Shown piece by piece: positions 47,018 to 60,600 of a stretch of DNA of 64,000 bases. The stretch's first letter is position 1, and the number at the start of each line of letters is the position of its first letter. Source of the stretch: Sinonovacula constricta (lineage: Eukaryota; Mollusca; Bivalvia; Cardiida; Solecurtidae); the NCBI GenBank assembly GCA_007844125.1, contig CM017563.1, forward strand, positions 26,380,694 through 26,444,693, read 5' to 3'. The notes below the pieces were generated by a model. The model was not told the DNA's origin. It did no database searches and was given only the letters and a program-made list of their open reading frames with translations. A program made the position numbers and the translations under genes.

Positions 47018-50000
47018 CTTAGCTGGCTGATATCATGAGGCAAGGCTTATAAGCACATCTGTGGAGATGGGTGGAGTGATGGCTGGCTGATGTCATGAGG
47101 TAAGGCTTATAAGCACATCTGTGGAGATGGGTGGAGTGATGGCAGGCTGATGTCATGAGGTAAGGCTTATAAGCACATCTGTGGAGATGGGTGGAGTGAT
47201 GGCTGGCTGATGTCATGAGGAAAGGCTTATAAGCACATCTGTGGAGATGGGTGGAGTGATGGCAGGCTGATGTCATGCGGTAAGGCTTCAAAGCACATCT
47301 GTGGAGATGAGTGGAATGTTGGCAGGCTGATGTCATGAGGTAAGGCTTATAAGCACATCTGTGGAGATGGGTGGAGTGATGGCTGGCTGATGTCATGAGG
47401 TAAGGCTTATAAGCATATCTGTGGAGATGGGTGGAGTGATGGCAGGCTGATGTCATGAAGAAAGGCTTATAAGCACATCTGTGGAGATGGGTGGAGTGAT
47501 GGCTGACTGATATCATGAGGAAAGGCTTATAAGCACATCTGTGGAGATGGGTGGAGTGCTGGCTGGCTGATGTCATGAGGTAAGGCTTATAAGCACATCT
47601 GTGGAGATGGGTGGAGTGATGGCTGACTGAAATCATGAGGAAAGGCTTGTAAGCACATCTGTGGAGATGGGTGGAGTGATGGCTGGCTGATGTCATGAGG
47701 TAAGGCTTAAAAGCACATCTGTGGAGATGGGTGGAGTGATGGCTGGCTGATGTCATGAGATAAGGCTTATAAGCACATCTGTGGAGATGGGTGGAGTGGT
47801 GGCTGGCTGATGTCATGAGGCAAGGCTTAAAAGCACATATGTGGAGATGGGTGGAGTGATGGCAGGCTGATGTCATGAGGCAAGGCTTAAAAGCACATCT
47901 GTTGAGATGGGTGGAGTGATGGCAGGCTGATGTCATGAGGTAAGGCTTATAAGCATATCTGTTGAGATGGGTGGAGTGATGGCAGGCTGATGTCATGAGG
48001 AAAGGCTTATAAGCACATCTGTGGAGATGGGTGGAGTGATGGCAGGCTGATGTCATGAGGCAAGGCTTAAAAGCACATCTGTGGAGATGGGTGGAGTGAT
48101 GGTTGGCTGATGTCATGAGGCAAGGCTTAAAAGCATATCTGTGGAGATGGGTGGAGTGATGGCTGGCTGATGTCATGAGATAAGGCTTATAAGCACATCT
48201 GTGGAGATGGGTGGAGTGCTGGCTGGCTGATGTCATGAGGTAAGGCTTATAAGCATATCTGTTGAGATGGGTGGAGTGATGGCAGGCTGATGTCATGAGG
48301 TAAGGCTTATAAGCATATCTGTTGAGATGGGTGGAGTGATGGCTGGCTAATGTCATGTGGTAAGGCTTATAAGCATATCTGTGGAGATGGGTGGAGTGAT
48401 GGCTGGCTGATGTCACGAGGCAAGGCTTATAAGCACATCTGTGGAGATGGGTGGAGTGATGGCTGGCTGATGTCATGAGGCAAGGCTTATAAGCACATAT
48501 GTGGAGATGGGTGGAGTGATGGCAGGCTGATGTCATGAGGCAAGGCTTATAAATACATCTGTGGAGATGGGTGGAGTGATGGCAGGCTGATGTCATGAGG
48601 AAAGGCTTATAAGCACATCTGTGGAGATGGGTGGAGTGATGGCTGGCTGATGTCATGAAGAAAGGCTTATAAGCACATCTGTGGAGATGGGTGGAGTGAT
48701 GGCTGACTGAAATCATGAGGAAAGGCTTGTAAGCACATCTGTGGAGATGGGTGGAGTGATGGCTGGCTGATGTCATGAGGTAAGGCTTAAAAGCACATCT
48801 GTGGAGATGGGTGGAGTGATGGCTGGCTGATGTCATGAGATAAGGCTTATAAGCACATCTGTGGAGATGGGTGGAGTGGTGGCTGGCTGATGTCATGAGG
48901 CAAGGCTTAAAAGCACATATGTGGAGATGGGTGGAGTGATGGCAGGCTGATGTCATGAGGCAAGGCTTAAAAGCACATCTGTTGAGATGGGTGGAGTGAT
49001 GGCAGGCTGATGTCATGAGGTAAGGCTTATAAGCATATCTGTTGAGATGGGTGGAGTGATGGCAGGCTGATGTCATGAGGAAAGGCTTATAAGCACATCT
49101 GTGGAGATGGGTGGAGTGATGGCAGGCTGATGTCATGAGGCAAGGCTTAAAAGCACATCTGTGGAGATGGGTGGAGTGATGGTTGGCTGATGTCATGAGG
49201 CAAGGCTTAAAAGCATATCTGTGGAGATGGGTGGAGTGATGGCTGGCTGATGTCATGAGATAAGGCTTATAAGCACATCTGTGGAGATGGGTGGAGTGCT
49301 GGCTGGCTGATGTCATGAGGTAAGGCTTATAAGCATATCTGTTGAGATGGGTGGAGTGATGGCAGGCTGATGTCATGAGGTAAGGCTTATAAGCATATCT
49401 GTTGAGATGGGTGGAGTGATGGCTGGCTAATGTCATGTGGTAAGGCTTATAAGCATATCTGTGGAGATGGGTGGAGTGATGGCTGGCTGATGTCACGAGG
49501 CAAGGCTTATAAGCACATCTGTGGAGATGGGTGGAGTGATGGCTGGCTGATGTCATGAGGCAAGGCTTATAAGCACATATGTGGAGATGGGTGGAGTGAT
49601 GGCAGGCTGATGTCATGAGGCAAGGCTTATAAATACATCTGTGGAGATGGGTGGAGTGATGGCAGGCTGATGTCATGAGGAAAGGCTTATAAGCACATCT
49701 GTGGAGATGGGTGGAGTGATGGCTGGCTGATGTCATGAGGCAAGGCTTAAAAGCACATCTGTGGAGATGGGTGGAGTGATGGCTGGCTGATGTCATGAGG
49801 TAAGGCTTATAAGCACATCTTTGGAGATGGGTGGAGTGATGGCAGGCTGATGTCATGAGGTAAGGCTTATAAGTACATCTGTGGAGATGGGTGGAGTGAT
49901 GGCAGGCTGATGTCATGAGGTAAGGCTTATAAGTACATCTGTGGAGATGGGTGGAGTGATGGCAGGCTGATGTCATGAGGCAAGGCTTATAAGCACATCT

Positions 50001-50205
50001 GTGGAGATGGGTGGAGTGATGGCAGGCTGATGTCATGAGGCAAGGCTTAAAAGCATATCTGTTGAGATGGGTGGAGTGATGGCAGGCTGATGTCATGAGG
50101 TAAGGCTTATAAGCACATCTGTGGAGATGAGTGGAGTGATGACTGGCTGATATCATTACTCAAGGCTTATAAGCACATCTGTGGAGATGGGTGGAGTGTT
50201 GACTG
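47018..50205. repeat. 60-bp minisatellite, about 53 copies, with a 1,045-codon minus-strand frame
   Basis: The unit is exactly 60 bp and contains aaggcttataagcacatctg, tggagatgggtggagtgatg and gctggctgatgtcatgagg. One minus-strand frame (50156 down to 47019) is open for 1,045 codons with a 20-residue His/Cys/Met-rich period around HHSTHLHRCAYKPYLMTSA. Nearly all unit-to-unit differences change the residue (Y/C/F, H/N, S/C, R/I, C/Y, H/Q) and very few are silent, so I see no sign of protein-level constraint. It has no signal peptide and no known domain. I read it as a by-product of the 60-bp period. Confidence 0.95.
47582..49738. repeat. 1,080-bp (18-unit) identical higher-order duplication in the 60-bp array
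   Basis: 47582-48658 and 48662-49738 match base for base in my line-by-line comparison, including rare variants (tcacgagg, aaatacatct, gtggagtggt, ggttggctga, gctaatgtcatgtgg). Outside these limits the registers differ at once. Confidence 0.95.
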
Positions 50206-50863
50206 ATAGGCCACTATAAGCTTGTTCTGTCTAAGAGAATCCAACATAGACTAATGTGTGTTGGCCCCCCATTTCTCCCCCATTGCAGCTGTTCTAGGCT
50301 TGACTTCCATTGACTTCCATTGCTTGATGGGACTAAATAAATGATATACTTGTTTCAGCTGCTATATTTCTGTATTGTATTATACTCATAAAAAAGCTGA
50401 TGCTTGAATATTAACACCAGAACTGTTAGACTATAAGCTGCTGGATTTTTGCTAGATTAAAGAAAGTAATTACCTTATTACAGAAACTTATTATGTGAGT
50501 GTATCTGGAGACACTAACTATTGCTATACTGAATGCTCAGCTTGCAACTGTTATGAAGCAATCTGCACTGACAGCACACAAAATGGATAATCCACAGTTC
50601 ACACCAAATACTGGTTTATGTTTTGTAATGTCTGTCTTTGTGCAAGGCAGCCTGTCAAAATATCTCGTCAGCAACTGGGTTTTGACTCACAAGGCCTGTC
50701 AGTGTAGGATGTATTGTGAACACTGTCAGACATTCTCCATCATACAGGCTCTAATTGGAAACCATATTTACAGGGAGGTATTCTGGCATTTCTAGCATTA
50801 AACATGTAAAACGTGATATATATATATAGATGTATTTAATCATCACAATGGTTATTATTTTTA
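50206..50863. other. Non-repetitive spacer
   Basis: About 660 bp. A plus-strand frame ending at 50795 spans 98 codons counting a GTG start, but only about 81 from its first ATG. It matches no family I recognise, and I do not call it a gene. A short tatatata run lies near 50818-50827. Confidence 0.6.
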
Positions 50864-52130
50864 ACAGCATCATCATTGTCATCACTACAGTCATCATCAT
50901 CATTGTCATCACTACAGTCATCATCATCATTGTCATCACTACAGTCATCATCATTATTGTCATCACTACAGTCATCATCATCATTGTCATCACTACAGTC
51001 ATCATCATCATTGTCATCACTTCAGTCATCATCATCATTGTCATCACTACAGTCATCATCATCATTGTCATCACTACAGTCATCATCATCATTGTCATCA
51101 CTACAGTCATCATCATCATTGTCATCACTACAGTCATCATCATTGTCATCACTACAGTCATCATCATCATTGTCATCACTACAGTCATCATCATCATTGT
51201 CATCACTTCAGTCATCATCATCATTGTCATCACTACAGTCATCATCATCATTGTCATCACTACAGTCATCATCATCATTGTCATCACTACAGTCATCATC
51301 GTCATTGTCATCACTTCAGTCATCATCATCATTGTCATCACTACAGTCATCATCATCATTGTCATCACTACAGTCATCATCATCATTGTCATCACTACAG
51401 TCATCAGCACCCTGACTGCAACAAAACCCTCCATCATCATTGTCATCACTACAGTCATCATCATCATTGTCATCACTACAGTCATCAGCATCCTGACTGC
51501 AACAAAGCCCTCCATCATCATCATTGTCATCACTACAGTCATCAGCACCCTGACTGCAACAATACCCTCCATCATCATCATTGTCATCACTACAGTCATC
51601 AGCACCCTGACTGCAACAAAACCCTCCATCATCATTAATATTATCTCCATCATCATCATTGTCATCACTACAGTCATCAGCACCCTGACTGCAACAAAAC
51701 CCTCCATCATCATTAATATTATCTCCATCATCATCATTGTCATCACTACAGTCATCAGCATCCTGACTGCAACAAAACCCTCCATCATCATTAATATTAT
51801 CTTCATCATCATCATTGTCATCACTACAGTCATCAGCACCCTGACTGCAACAAAACCCTCCATCATCATTAATATTATCTCCATCATCATCAGTGTCATC
51901 ACTACAGTCATCAGCACCCTGACTGCAACAAAGCCCTCCATCATCATTAATATTATCTCCATTATCATCATTGTCATCACTTCAGTCATCAGCATCACGA
52001 CTGCAACAAAACCCTCCATCATCATTAATATTATCTTCATCATCATCATTGTCATCACTACAGTCATCAGCACCCTGACTGCAACAAAGCCCTCCATCAT
52101 CATTAATATTATCCCCATCATCACTTTTCC
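50864..52130. repeat. 27-bp minisatellite passing into a 78-bp composite array
   Basis: From 50864 to about 51405 the unit is 27 bp (acagtcatcatcatcattg plus tcatcact). From about 51405 the same core is joined to a new block containing cagcaccctgactgcaacaa, aaccctcc and atcattaatattatc, giving composite units of 51-54 bp and then 78 bp. All periods are multiples of three and stop-poor, so long frames exist on both strands (454 codons on +, up to 507 on -) with low-complexity Ile/Val/Thr or Met/Val/Thr products. I do not regard them as genes. Confidence 0.95.
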
Positions 52131-52561
52131 TACATTTTCAGAAATAGCCCAATTATCCCAACTTTTCTCTTTCAGAAAAAAAAATGTAACATGAACCCTA
52201 AAATATTTCATTAGTTGTATTCTCAGTTTCTCCATTTCTTGTGAAAAGCCATCACTTTGTGTTAGTGGGTACATCTTGTGATGTCGATCCTTGAAAGCAA
52301 CATGGTTCCTTGGCCAGTAGTCAGTCCAGACATATTAGTCACCAGGTGCCTGTCTTTCAAATATAGACAGAACAAGGGGTTATGGTGGGCAACATAATGA
52401 CATAACTTAAGAACATGATGTTAATTTCAAATAAAACTGGTAAGAAATTCTTTATTTAGCCAAATTTTTTACTTAAAAAAATCCCAACTTTGCGATACAA
52501 TTTTTTTTTTAAAAACATGTCCTACATTTGCCCTTGTGTTTTGTGAAGAGGCAGCAGAAAG
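52131..52561. other. Non-repetitive spacer
   Basis: About 430 bp between arrays, with short A and T homopolymers near 52173 and 52500. No feature recognised. Confidence 0.65.
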
Positions 52562-55500
52562 TCTTTATTATGGCTTGCCGTCGTACTATATCAGTATTAG
52601 GGCTTGCCGTCGTACTGTATCAGAGAAACTGTATCTGTATTATGGCATGCAGTCGTACTGTATCAGAGAAACTGTATCAGTATTATGGCATGCAGTCCTA
52701 CTGTATCAGAGAAACTGTATCAGTATTATGGCTTGCAGTCCTACTGTATCAGAGAAACTGTATCAGTATTATGGCATGCAATCCTATTGTATCAGAGAAA
52801 CTGTATCTGTATTATGGCTTGCAGTCCTATTGTATCAGAGAAACTGTATAAGTATCATGGCTTGCAGTCGTACTGAATCAGAGAAACTGTATCAGTATTA
52901 TGAATTGCAGTCCTACTGTATCAGAAACTGTATCTGTATTATGGCATGCAGTCCTACTGTATCAGAGAAACTGTATCTGTATTATGGCATGCAGTCCTAC
53001 TGTATCAGAGAAACTGTATCTGTATTATGGCATGCAGTCCTATTGTATCAGAGAAACTGTAACTGTATTATGGCATGCAGTCCTACTGTATCAGAGAAAC
53101 TGTATCAGTATTATGGCATGCAGTCCTACTGTATCAGAAACTGTATCAGTATTATGGCTTGCAGTCCTACTGTATCAGAGAAACTGTATCAGTATTATGG
53201 CTTGCAGTCCTACTGTATCAGAGAAACTGTATCAGTATTATGGCATGCAATCCTACTGTATCAGAGAAACTGTATCAGTATTATGGCTTGCAGTCGTACT
53301 GTATCAGAGAAACTGTATCAGTATTATGGCTTGCAGTCCTACTGTATCAGAGAAACTGTATCAGTATTATGGCTTGCAGTCCTACTGTATCAGAGAAACT
53401 GTATCAGTATTATGGCTTGCAGTCCTACTGTATCAGAGAAACTGTATCAGTATTATGGCATGCAGTCCTACTGTATCAGAGAAACTGTATCAGTATTATG
53501 GCTTGCAGTCCTACTGTATCAGAGAAACTGTATCAGTATTATGGCTTGCAGTCCTACTGTATCAGAGAAACTATATCTGTAGGCTTGCAGTTGTACTGTA
53601 TAAGAGAAACTGTATCAGTATTATGGCTTGCAGTCCTATTGTATCAGAGAAACTGTATCTGTATTATGGCATGCAGTCCTACTGTATCAGAGAAACTGTA
53701 TCAGTATTATGGCTTGCAGTCGTATTGTATCAGAGAAACTGTATCAGTATTATGGCTTGCAGTCCTACTGTATCAGAGAAACTGTATCTGTATTATGGCA
53801 TGCAGTCCTACTGTATCAGAGAAACTGTATCAGTATTATGGCTTGCAGTCGTACTGTATCAGAGAAACTGTATCAGTATTATGGCTTGCAGTCCTACTGT
53901 ATCAGAGAAAATGTATCTGTATTATGGCTTGCCGTCATACTGTATCAAAAAAACTATATCTGTATAATGGCTTGCAGTCCTATTGTATCAGAGACTGTAT
54001 CGGTATTATGGCTTGCAGTCCTACTGTATCAGAGAAACTGTATCAGTATAATGGCTTGCAGTCCTATTGTATCAGAGAAACTGTATCAGTATTATGGCTT
54101 GCAGTCCTACTGTATCAGAGAAACTGTATCTGTATTATGGCTTGCAGTCGTACTGTATCAGAGAAACTGTATCAGTATTATGGCTTGCAGTCGTACTGTA
54201 TCAGAGAAACTGTATCTGTATTATGGCTTGCAGTCGTACTGTATCAGAGAAACTGTATCTGTATTATGGCTTGCAGTCCTACTGTATCAGAAACTGTATC
54301 GGTATTATGGCATGCAATCCTACTGTATCAGAGAAACTGTATCAGTATTATGGCTTGCAGTCCTACTGTATCAGAGAAACTGTATCTGTATTATGGCTTG
54401 CAGTCCTACTGTATCAGAAACTGTATCAGTATTATGGCTTGCAGTCATACAGTATCAGAGACTGTATCAGTATTATGGCATGCAGTCCTACTGTATCAGA
54501 GAAACTGTATCAGTATTATGGCTTGCAGTCATACTGTATCAGAGAAACTGTATCAGTATTATGGCTTGCCGTCGTACTGTATCAGAGAAACTGTATCAGT
54601 ATTATGGCTTGCAGTCGTACTGTATCAGAGAAACTGTATCAGTATTATGGCTTGCAGTCGTACTGTATCAGAGAAACTGTATCAGTATTATGGCTTGCAG
54701 TCGTACTGTATCAGAGAAACTGTATCAGTATTATGGCTAGCAGTCCTACTGTATCAGAGAAACTGTATCAGTATTATGGCTTACAGTCCTACTGTATCAG
54801 AGAAACTATATTTGTAGGCTTGCAGTCGTACTGTATCAGAGAAACTGTATCAGTATTATGGCTTGCAGTCGTATTGTATCAGAGAAACTGTATCAGTATT
54901 ATGGCTTGCAGTCCTACTGTATCAGAGAAACTATATTTGTAGGCTTGCAGTTGTACTGTATCAGAGAAACTGTATCAGTATTATGGCTTGCAGTCGTACT
55001 GTATCAGAGAAACTATATCTGTAGGCTTGCAGTTGTACTGTATCAGAGAAACTGTATCAGTATTATGGCTTGCAGTCGTATTGTATCAGAGAAACTATAT
55101 CTGTAGGCTTGCAGTTGTACTGTATCAGAGACTGTATCGGTATTATGGCATGCAATCCTACTGTATCAAAGAAACTGTATCAGTATTATGGCTTGCAGTC
55201 ATACTGTATCAGAGAAACTGTATCAGTATTATGGCATGCAGTCGTACTGTATCAGAGAAACTATATCTGTAAGCTTGCAGTTGTACTGTATCAGAGACTG
55301 TATCGGTATTATGGCATGCAATCCTATTGTATCAGAGAAACTGTATCAGTATTATGGCTTGCAATCCTACTGTATCAGAGAAACTGTATCAGTATTATGG
55401 CTTGCAGTTGTACTGTATCAGAGAAACTGTATCAGTATTATGGCTTGCAGTTGTACTGTATCAGAGAAACTGTATCAGTATTATGGCTTGCAGTCGTACT

Positions 55501-57654
55501 GTATCAGAGAAACTGTATCAGTATTATGGCTTGCAATCCTACTGTATCAGAGAAACTGTATCAGTATTATGGCTTGCAGTTGTACTGTATCAGAGAAACT
55601 GTATCAGTATTATGGCTTGCAGTCGTACTGTATCAGAGAAACTGTATCTGTATTATGGCTTGCAATCCTACTGTATCAGAGAAACTGTATCAGTATTATG
55701 GCTTGCAATCCTACTGTATCAGAGAAACTGTATCAGTATTATGGCTTGCAGTCGTACTGTATCAGAGAAACTGTATCTGTATTATGGCTTGCAGTCGTAC
55801 TGTATCAGAGAAACTGTATCAGTATTATGGCTTGCAATCCTACTGTATCAGAGAAACTGTATCAGTATTATGGCTTGCAGTCGTACTGTATCAGAGAAAC
55901 TGTATCAGTATTATGGCTAGCAGTCCTACTGTATCAGAGAAACTGTATCTGTATTATGGCTTGCAGTCATACTGTATCAGAGAAACTGTATCAGTATTAT
56001 GGCTTGCAGTCCTACTGTATCAGAGAAACTGTATCAGTATTATGGCTTGCAGTCATACTGTATCAGAGACTGTATCGGTATTATGGCATGCAATCCTACT
56101 GTATCAGAGAAACTGTATCAGTATTATGGCTTGCAGTCGTATTGTATCAGAGAAACTGTATCAGTATTATGGCATGCAATCCTACTGTATCAGAGAAACT
56201 GTATCAGTATTATGGCATGCAGTGGTACTGTATCAGAGAAACTGTATCAGTATTATGGCTTGCAGTCCTACTGTATCAGAGAAACTGTATCTGTATTATG
56301 GCATGCAGTCCTATTGTATCAGAGAAACTGTATCAGTATTATGGCTTGCAGTCCTATTGTTTCAGAGAAACTGTATCTGTATTATGGCATGCAGTCCTAT
56401 TGTATCAGAGACTGTATCAGTATTATGGCTTGCAGTCCTACTGTATCAGAGAAACTGTATCTGTATTATGGCATGCAGTCCTACTGTATCAGAGACTGTA
56501 TCGGTATTATGGCTTGCAGTCCTACTGTATCAGAGAAACTGTATCAGTATTATGGCTTGCAGTCCTACTGTATCAGAGACTGTATCAGTATTATGGCTTG
56601 CAGTCCTACTGTATCAGAGAAACTGTATCAGTATTATGGCTTGCAGTCCTATTGTTTCAGAGAAACTGTATCTGTATTATGGCATGCAGTCCTACTGTAT
56701 CAGAGACTGTATCAGTATTATGGCTTGCAGTCCTACTGTATCAGAAAAACTGTATCAGTATCATGGCTTGCAGTCGTATTGTATCAGAGAAACTGTATCA
56801 GTATTATGGCTTGCAGTCCTATTGTATCAGAGAAACTGTATCAGTATTATGGCTTGCAGTCCTATTGTATCAGAGACTGTATCAGTATTATGGCTTGCAG
56901 TCCTACTGTATCAGAGACTGTATCAGTATTATGGCTTGCAGTCCTATTGTATCAGAGAAACTGTATCTGTATTATGGCATGCAGTCCTACTGTATCAGAG
57001 AAACTGTATCGGTATTATGACTTGCAGTCCTACTGTATCAGAGACTGTATCAGTATTATGGCATGCAGTCCTATTGTATCAGAGAAACTGTATCAGTATT
57101 ATGGCTTGCAGTCGTACTGAATCAGAGAAACTGTATCAGTATTATGGCTTGCAGTCCTATTGTATCAGAGAAACTGTATCTGTATTATGGCATGCAGTCC
57201 TATTGTATCAGAGACTGTATCGGTATTATGGCTTGCAGTCCTACCATATCAGAGAAACTGTATCAGTATTATGGCTTGCAGTCCTATTGTATCAGAGAAA
57301 CTGTATCAGTATTATGGCTTGCAGTCCTATTGTATCGGAGACTGTATCAGTATTATAGCTTGCAGTGTTACTGTATCAGAGACTGTATCAGTATTATGGC
57401 TTGCAGTCCTACTGTATCAGAGACTGTATCAGTATTATGGCTTGCAGTCCTATTGTATCAGAGAAACTGTATCTGTATTATGGCATGCAGTCCTACTGTT
57501 TCAGAGAAACTGTATCAGTATTATGGCTTGCAGTGTTACTGTATCAGAGACTGTATCAGTATTATGGCTTGCAGTCGTACTGTATCAGAAACTGTATCAG
57601 TATTATGGCTTGCAGTCCTACTGTATCAGAAACTGTATCAGTATTATGGCTTGC
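52562..57654. repeat. 43-bp minisatellite, about 118 copies
   Basis: The unit contains tactgtatcagagaaactgt and atcagtattatggcttgcag plus tcc. The unit itself has an internal direct repeat (actgtatcag twice), and short forms lacking 2 bp (tatcagaaac, tatcagagac) or 6-8 bp (ctatatctgtaggcttg) are frequent. Variants gcttgc/gcatgc, gtcct/gtcgt/atcct and tcagtat/tctgtat/tcggtat are shuffled. The plus strand has almost no stops, so overlapping frames in all three phases reach 762 codons with a 43-residue period. None is taken as a gene. Confidence 0.97.
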
Positions 57655-60600
57655 AGGCTATAGTGATGAACAGAATGTTATGTTTTATCAGGCTATGATG
57701 ATGAACAGAATGTTATGTTTTATCAGGCTATGGTGATGAACAGAATGTTATGTTTTATCAGCTTATGCTGATGAATAGAATGTTATGTTTTATCAGGTTA
57801 TGCTGATGAACAGAATGTTATGTTTTATCAGGCTATGCTGATGAACAGAATGTTATGTTTTATCAGGCTATGGAGATGAACAGAATGTTATGTTTTATCA
57901 GGCTATGGTGATGAACAGAATGTTATGTTTTTATCAGGCTATGGTGATGAACAGAATGTTATGTTTTATCAGGCTATGGTGATGAACAGAATGTTATGTT
58001 TTATCAGGCTATGCTGATGAACAGAATGTTATGTTTAATCAGGCTATGGTGATGAACAGAATGTTATGTTTTATCAGGCTATTGTGATGAACAGAATGTT
58101 ATGTTTTATCAGGCTATGGTGATGAACAGAATGTTATGTTTTATCAGGTTATGCTGATGAACAGAATGTTATGTTTTATCAGGCTATGGAGATGAACAGA
58201 ATGTTATGTTTTATCAGGCTATGGTGATGAACAGAATGTTATGTTTTATCAGGTTATGCTGATGAACAGAATGTTATGTTTTATCAGGTTATGCTGATGA
58301 ACAGAATGTTATGTTTTATCAGGCTATTGTGATGAACAGAATGTTATGTTTTATCAGGCTATTGTGATGAACAGAATGTTATGTTTTATCAGGCTATGGT
58401 GATGAACAGAATGTTATGTTTTATCAGGCTATTGTGATGAACAGAATGTTATGTTTTATCAGGCTATGGTGATGAACAGAATGTTATGTTTTATCAGGTT
58501 ATGCTGATGAACAGAATGTTATGTTTTATCAGGTTATGCTGATGAACAGAATGTTATGTTTTATCAGGCTTTGGTGATGAACAGAATGTTATGTTTTATC
58601 AGGCTTTGGTGATGAACAGAATGTTATGTTTTATCAGGCTATGGAGATGAACAGAATGTTATGTTTTATCAGGCTATGGTGATGAACAGAATGTTATGTT
58701 TTATCAGGCTATGGTGATGAACAGAATGTTATGTTTTATCAGGCTATGGTGATGAACAGAATGTTATGTTTTATCAGGCTATGGAGATGAACAGAATGTT
58801 ATGTTTTATCAGGCTATGGTGATGAACAGAATGTTATGTTTTATCAGGCTATTGTGATGAATAGAATGTTATGTTTTATCAGGCTATGGTGATGAACAGA
58901 ATGTTATGTTTTATCAGGCTATGGAGATGAACAGAATGTTATGTTTTATCAGGCTATGGTGATGAACAGAATGTTATGTTTTATCAGGCTTTGCTGATGA
59001 ACAGAATGTTATGTTTTATCAGGCTTTGGTGATGAACAGAATGTTATGTTTTATCAGGCTTTGGTGATGAACAGAATGTTATGTTTTATCAGGCTATGGA
59101 GATGAACAGAATGTTATGTTTTATCAGGCTATGGTGATGAATAGAAGGTATTTTTATCAGGCTATGGAGATGAACAGAATGTTATGTTTTATCAGGCTAT
59201 GGTGATGAACAGAATGTTATGTTTTATCAGGCTTTGCTGATGAAACAGAATGTTATGTTTTATCAGGCTTTGTGATGAACAGAATGTTATGTTTTTATCA
59301 GGCCATGGTGATGAACAGAATGTTATGTTTTATCAGGCTATGGTGATGAACAGAATGTTATGTTTTATCAGGGCTATTGGTGATGAAGATGTTATGTTTA
59401 TCCGGCTATGGTGATGAACATGAATGTTTATGTTTTATCAGGCTATGGAGATGAACAGAAGTTATGTTTATCAGCTATGGAGATAAACGAATGTTATGTT
59501 TTATCAGGCTATGGTGATGAACAGAATGTTATTGTTTTATCAGGTTATGCTGATGAACAGCATGTTATGTTTTATCAGGCTATGGTGATGAACAGAATGT
59601 TATGTTTTATCAGGCTATGTGATGAACAGAATGTTATGTTTTATCAGGTTATGTGATGAACAGAATGTTATGTTTTATCAGGCTATGGTGATGAACAGAA
59701 TGTTATGTTTTATCAGGCTATGGAGATGAACAGAATGTTATGTTTTATCAGGCTATGGTGATGAACAGAATGTTATGTTTTATCAGGCTATGTGATGAAT
59801 AGAATGTTATGTTTTATCAGGCTATGGTGATGAACAGAATGTTATGTTTTATCAGGCTTTGGAGATGAACAGAATGTTATGTTTTATCAGGTTATGCTGA
59901 TGAACAGAATGTTATGTTTTATCAGGCTATGCTGATGAATAGAATGTTATGTTTTATCAGGCTATGGTGATGAACAGAATGTTATGTTTTATCAGGCTTT
60001 GCTGATGAACAGAATGTTATGTTTTATCAGGCCATGGTGATGAACAGAATGTTATGTTTTATCAGGCTTTGGTGATGAACAGAATGTTATGTTTTATCAG
60101 CTTATGCTGATGAACAGAATGTTATGTTTTATCAGGTTATGCTGATGAACAGAATGTTATGTTTTATCAGGCTATTGTGATGAACAGAATGTTACGTTTT
60201 ATCAGGCTATGGAGATGAACAGAATGTTATGTTTTATCAGGCTATTGTGATGAACAGAATGTTATGTTTTATCAGGCTATGGTGATGAACAGAATGTTAC
60301 GTTTTATCAGGTTATGCTGATGAACAGAATGTTATGTTTAATCAGGCTATGGTGATGAACAGAATGTTATGTGTTATCAGGCTATGGAGATGAACAGAAT
60401 GTTATGTTTTATCAGGCTATGAACAGAATGTTTATTTTTATCAGGTTATGTGATGAACAGAATGTTTATGTTTTATCAGGCTTATGGTGATGAACAGAAT
60501 GTTATGTTTTATCAGGCTATGTGATGAACAGAATGTTATGTTTTATCAGGCTATGCTGATGAACAGAATGTTATGTTTTATCAGGCTATGAGATGAACAG

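Noticed and set aside
50751..52274. 507-codon Met/Val/Thr-rich frame and 454-codon plus frame in the 27/78-bp array
   Set aside because: Low-complexity products on opposite strands of an ATC-rich repeat; no domain or conserved start.
52536..57736. Frames of up to 762 codons in the 43-bp array
   Set aside because: All three plus-strand phases are open and overlap; the product is the same 43-residue period in each.
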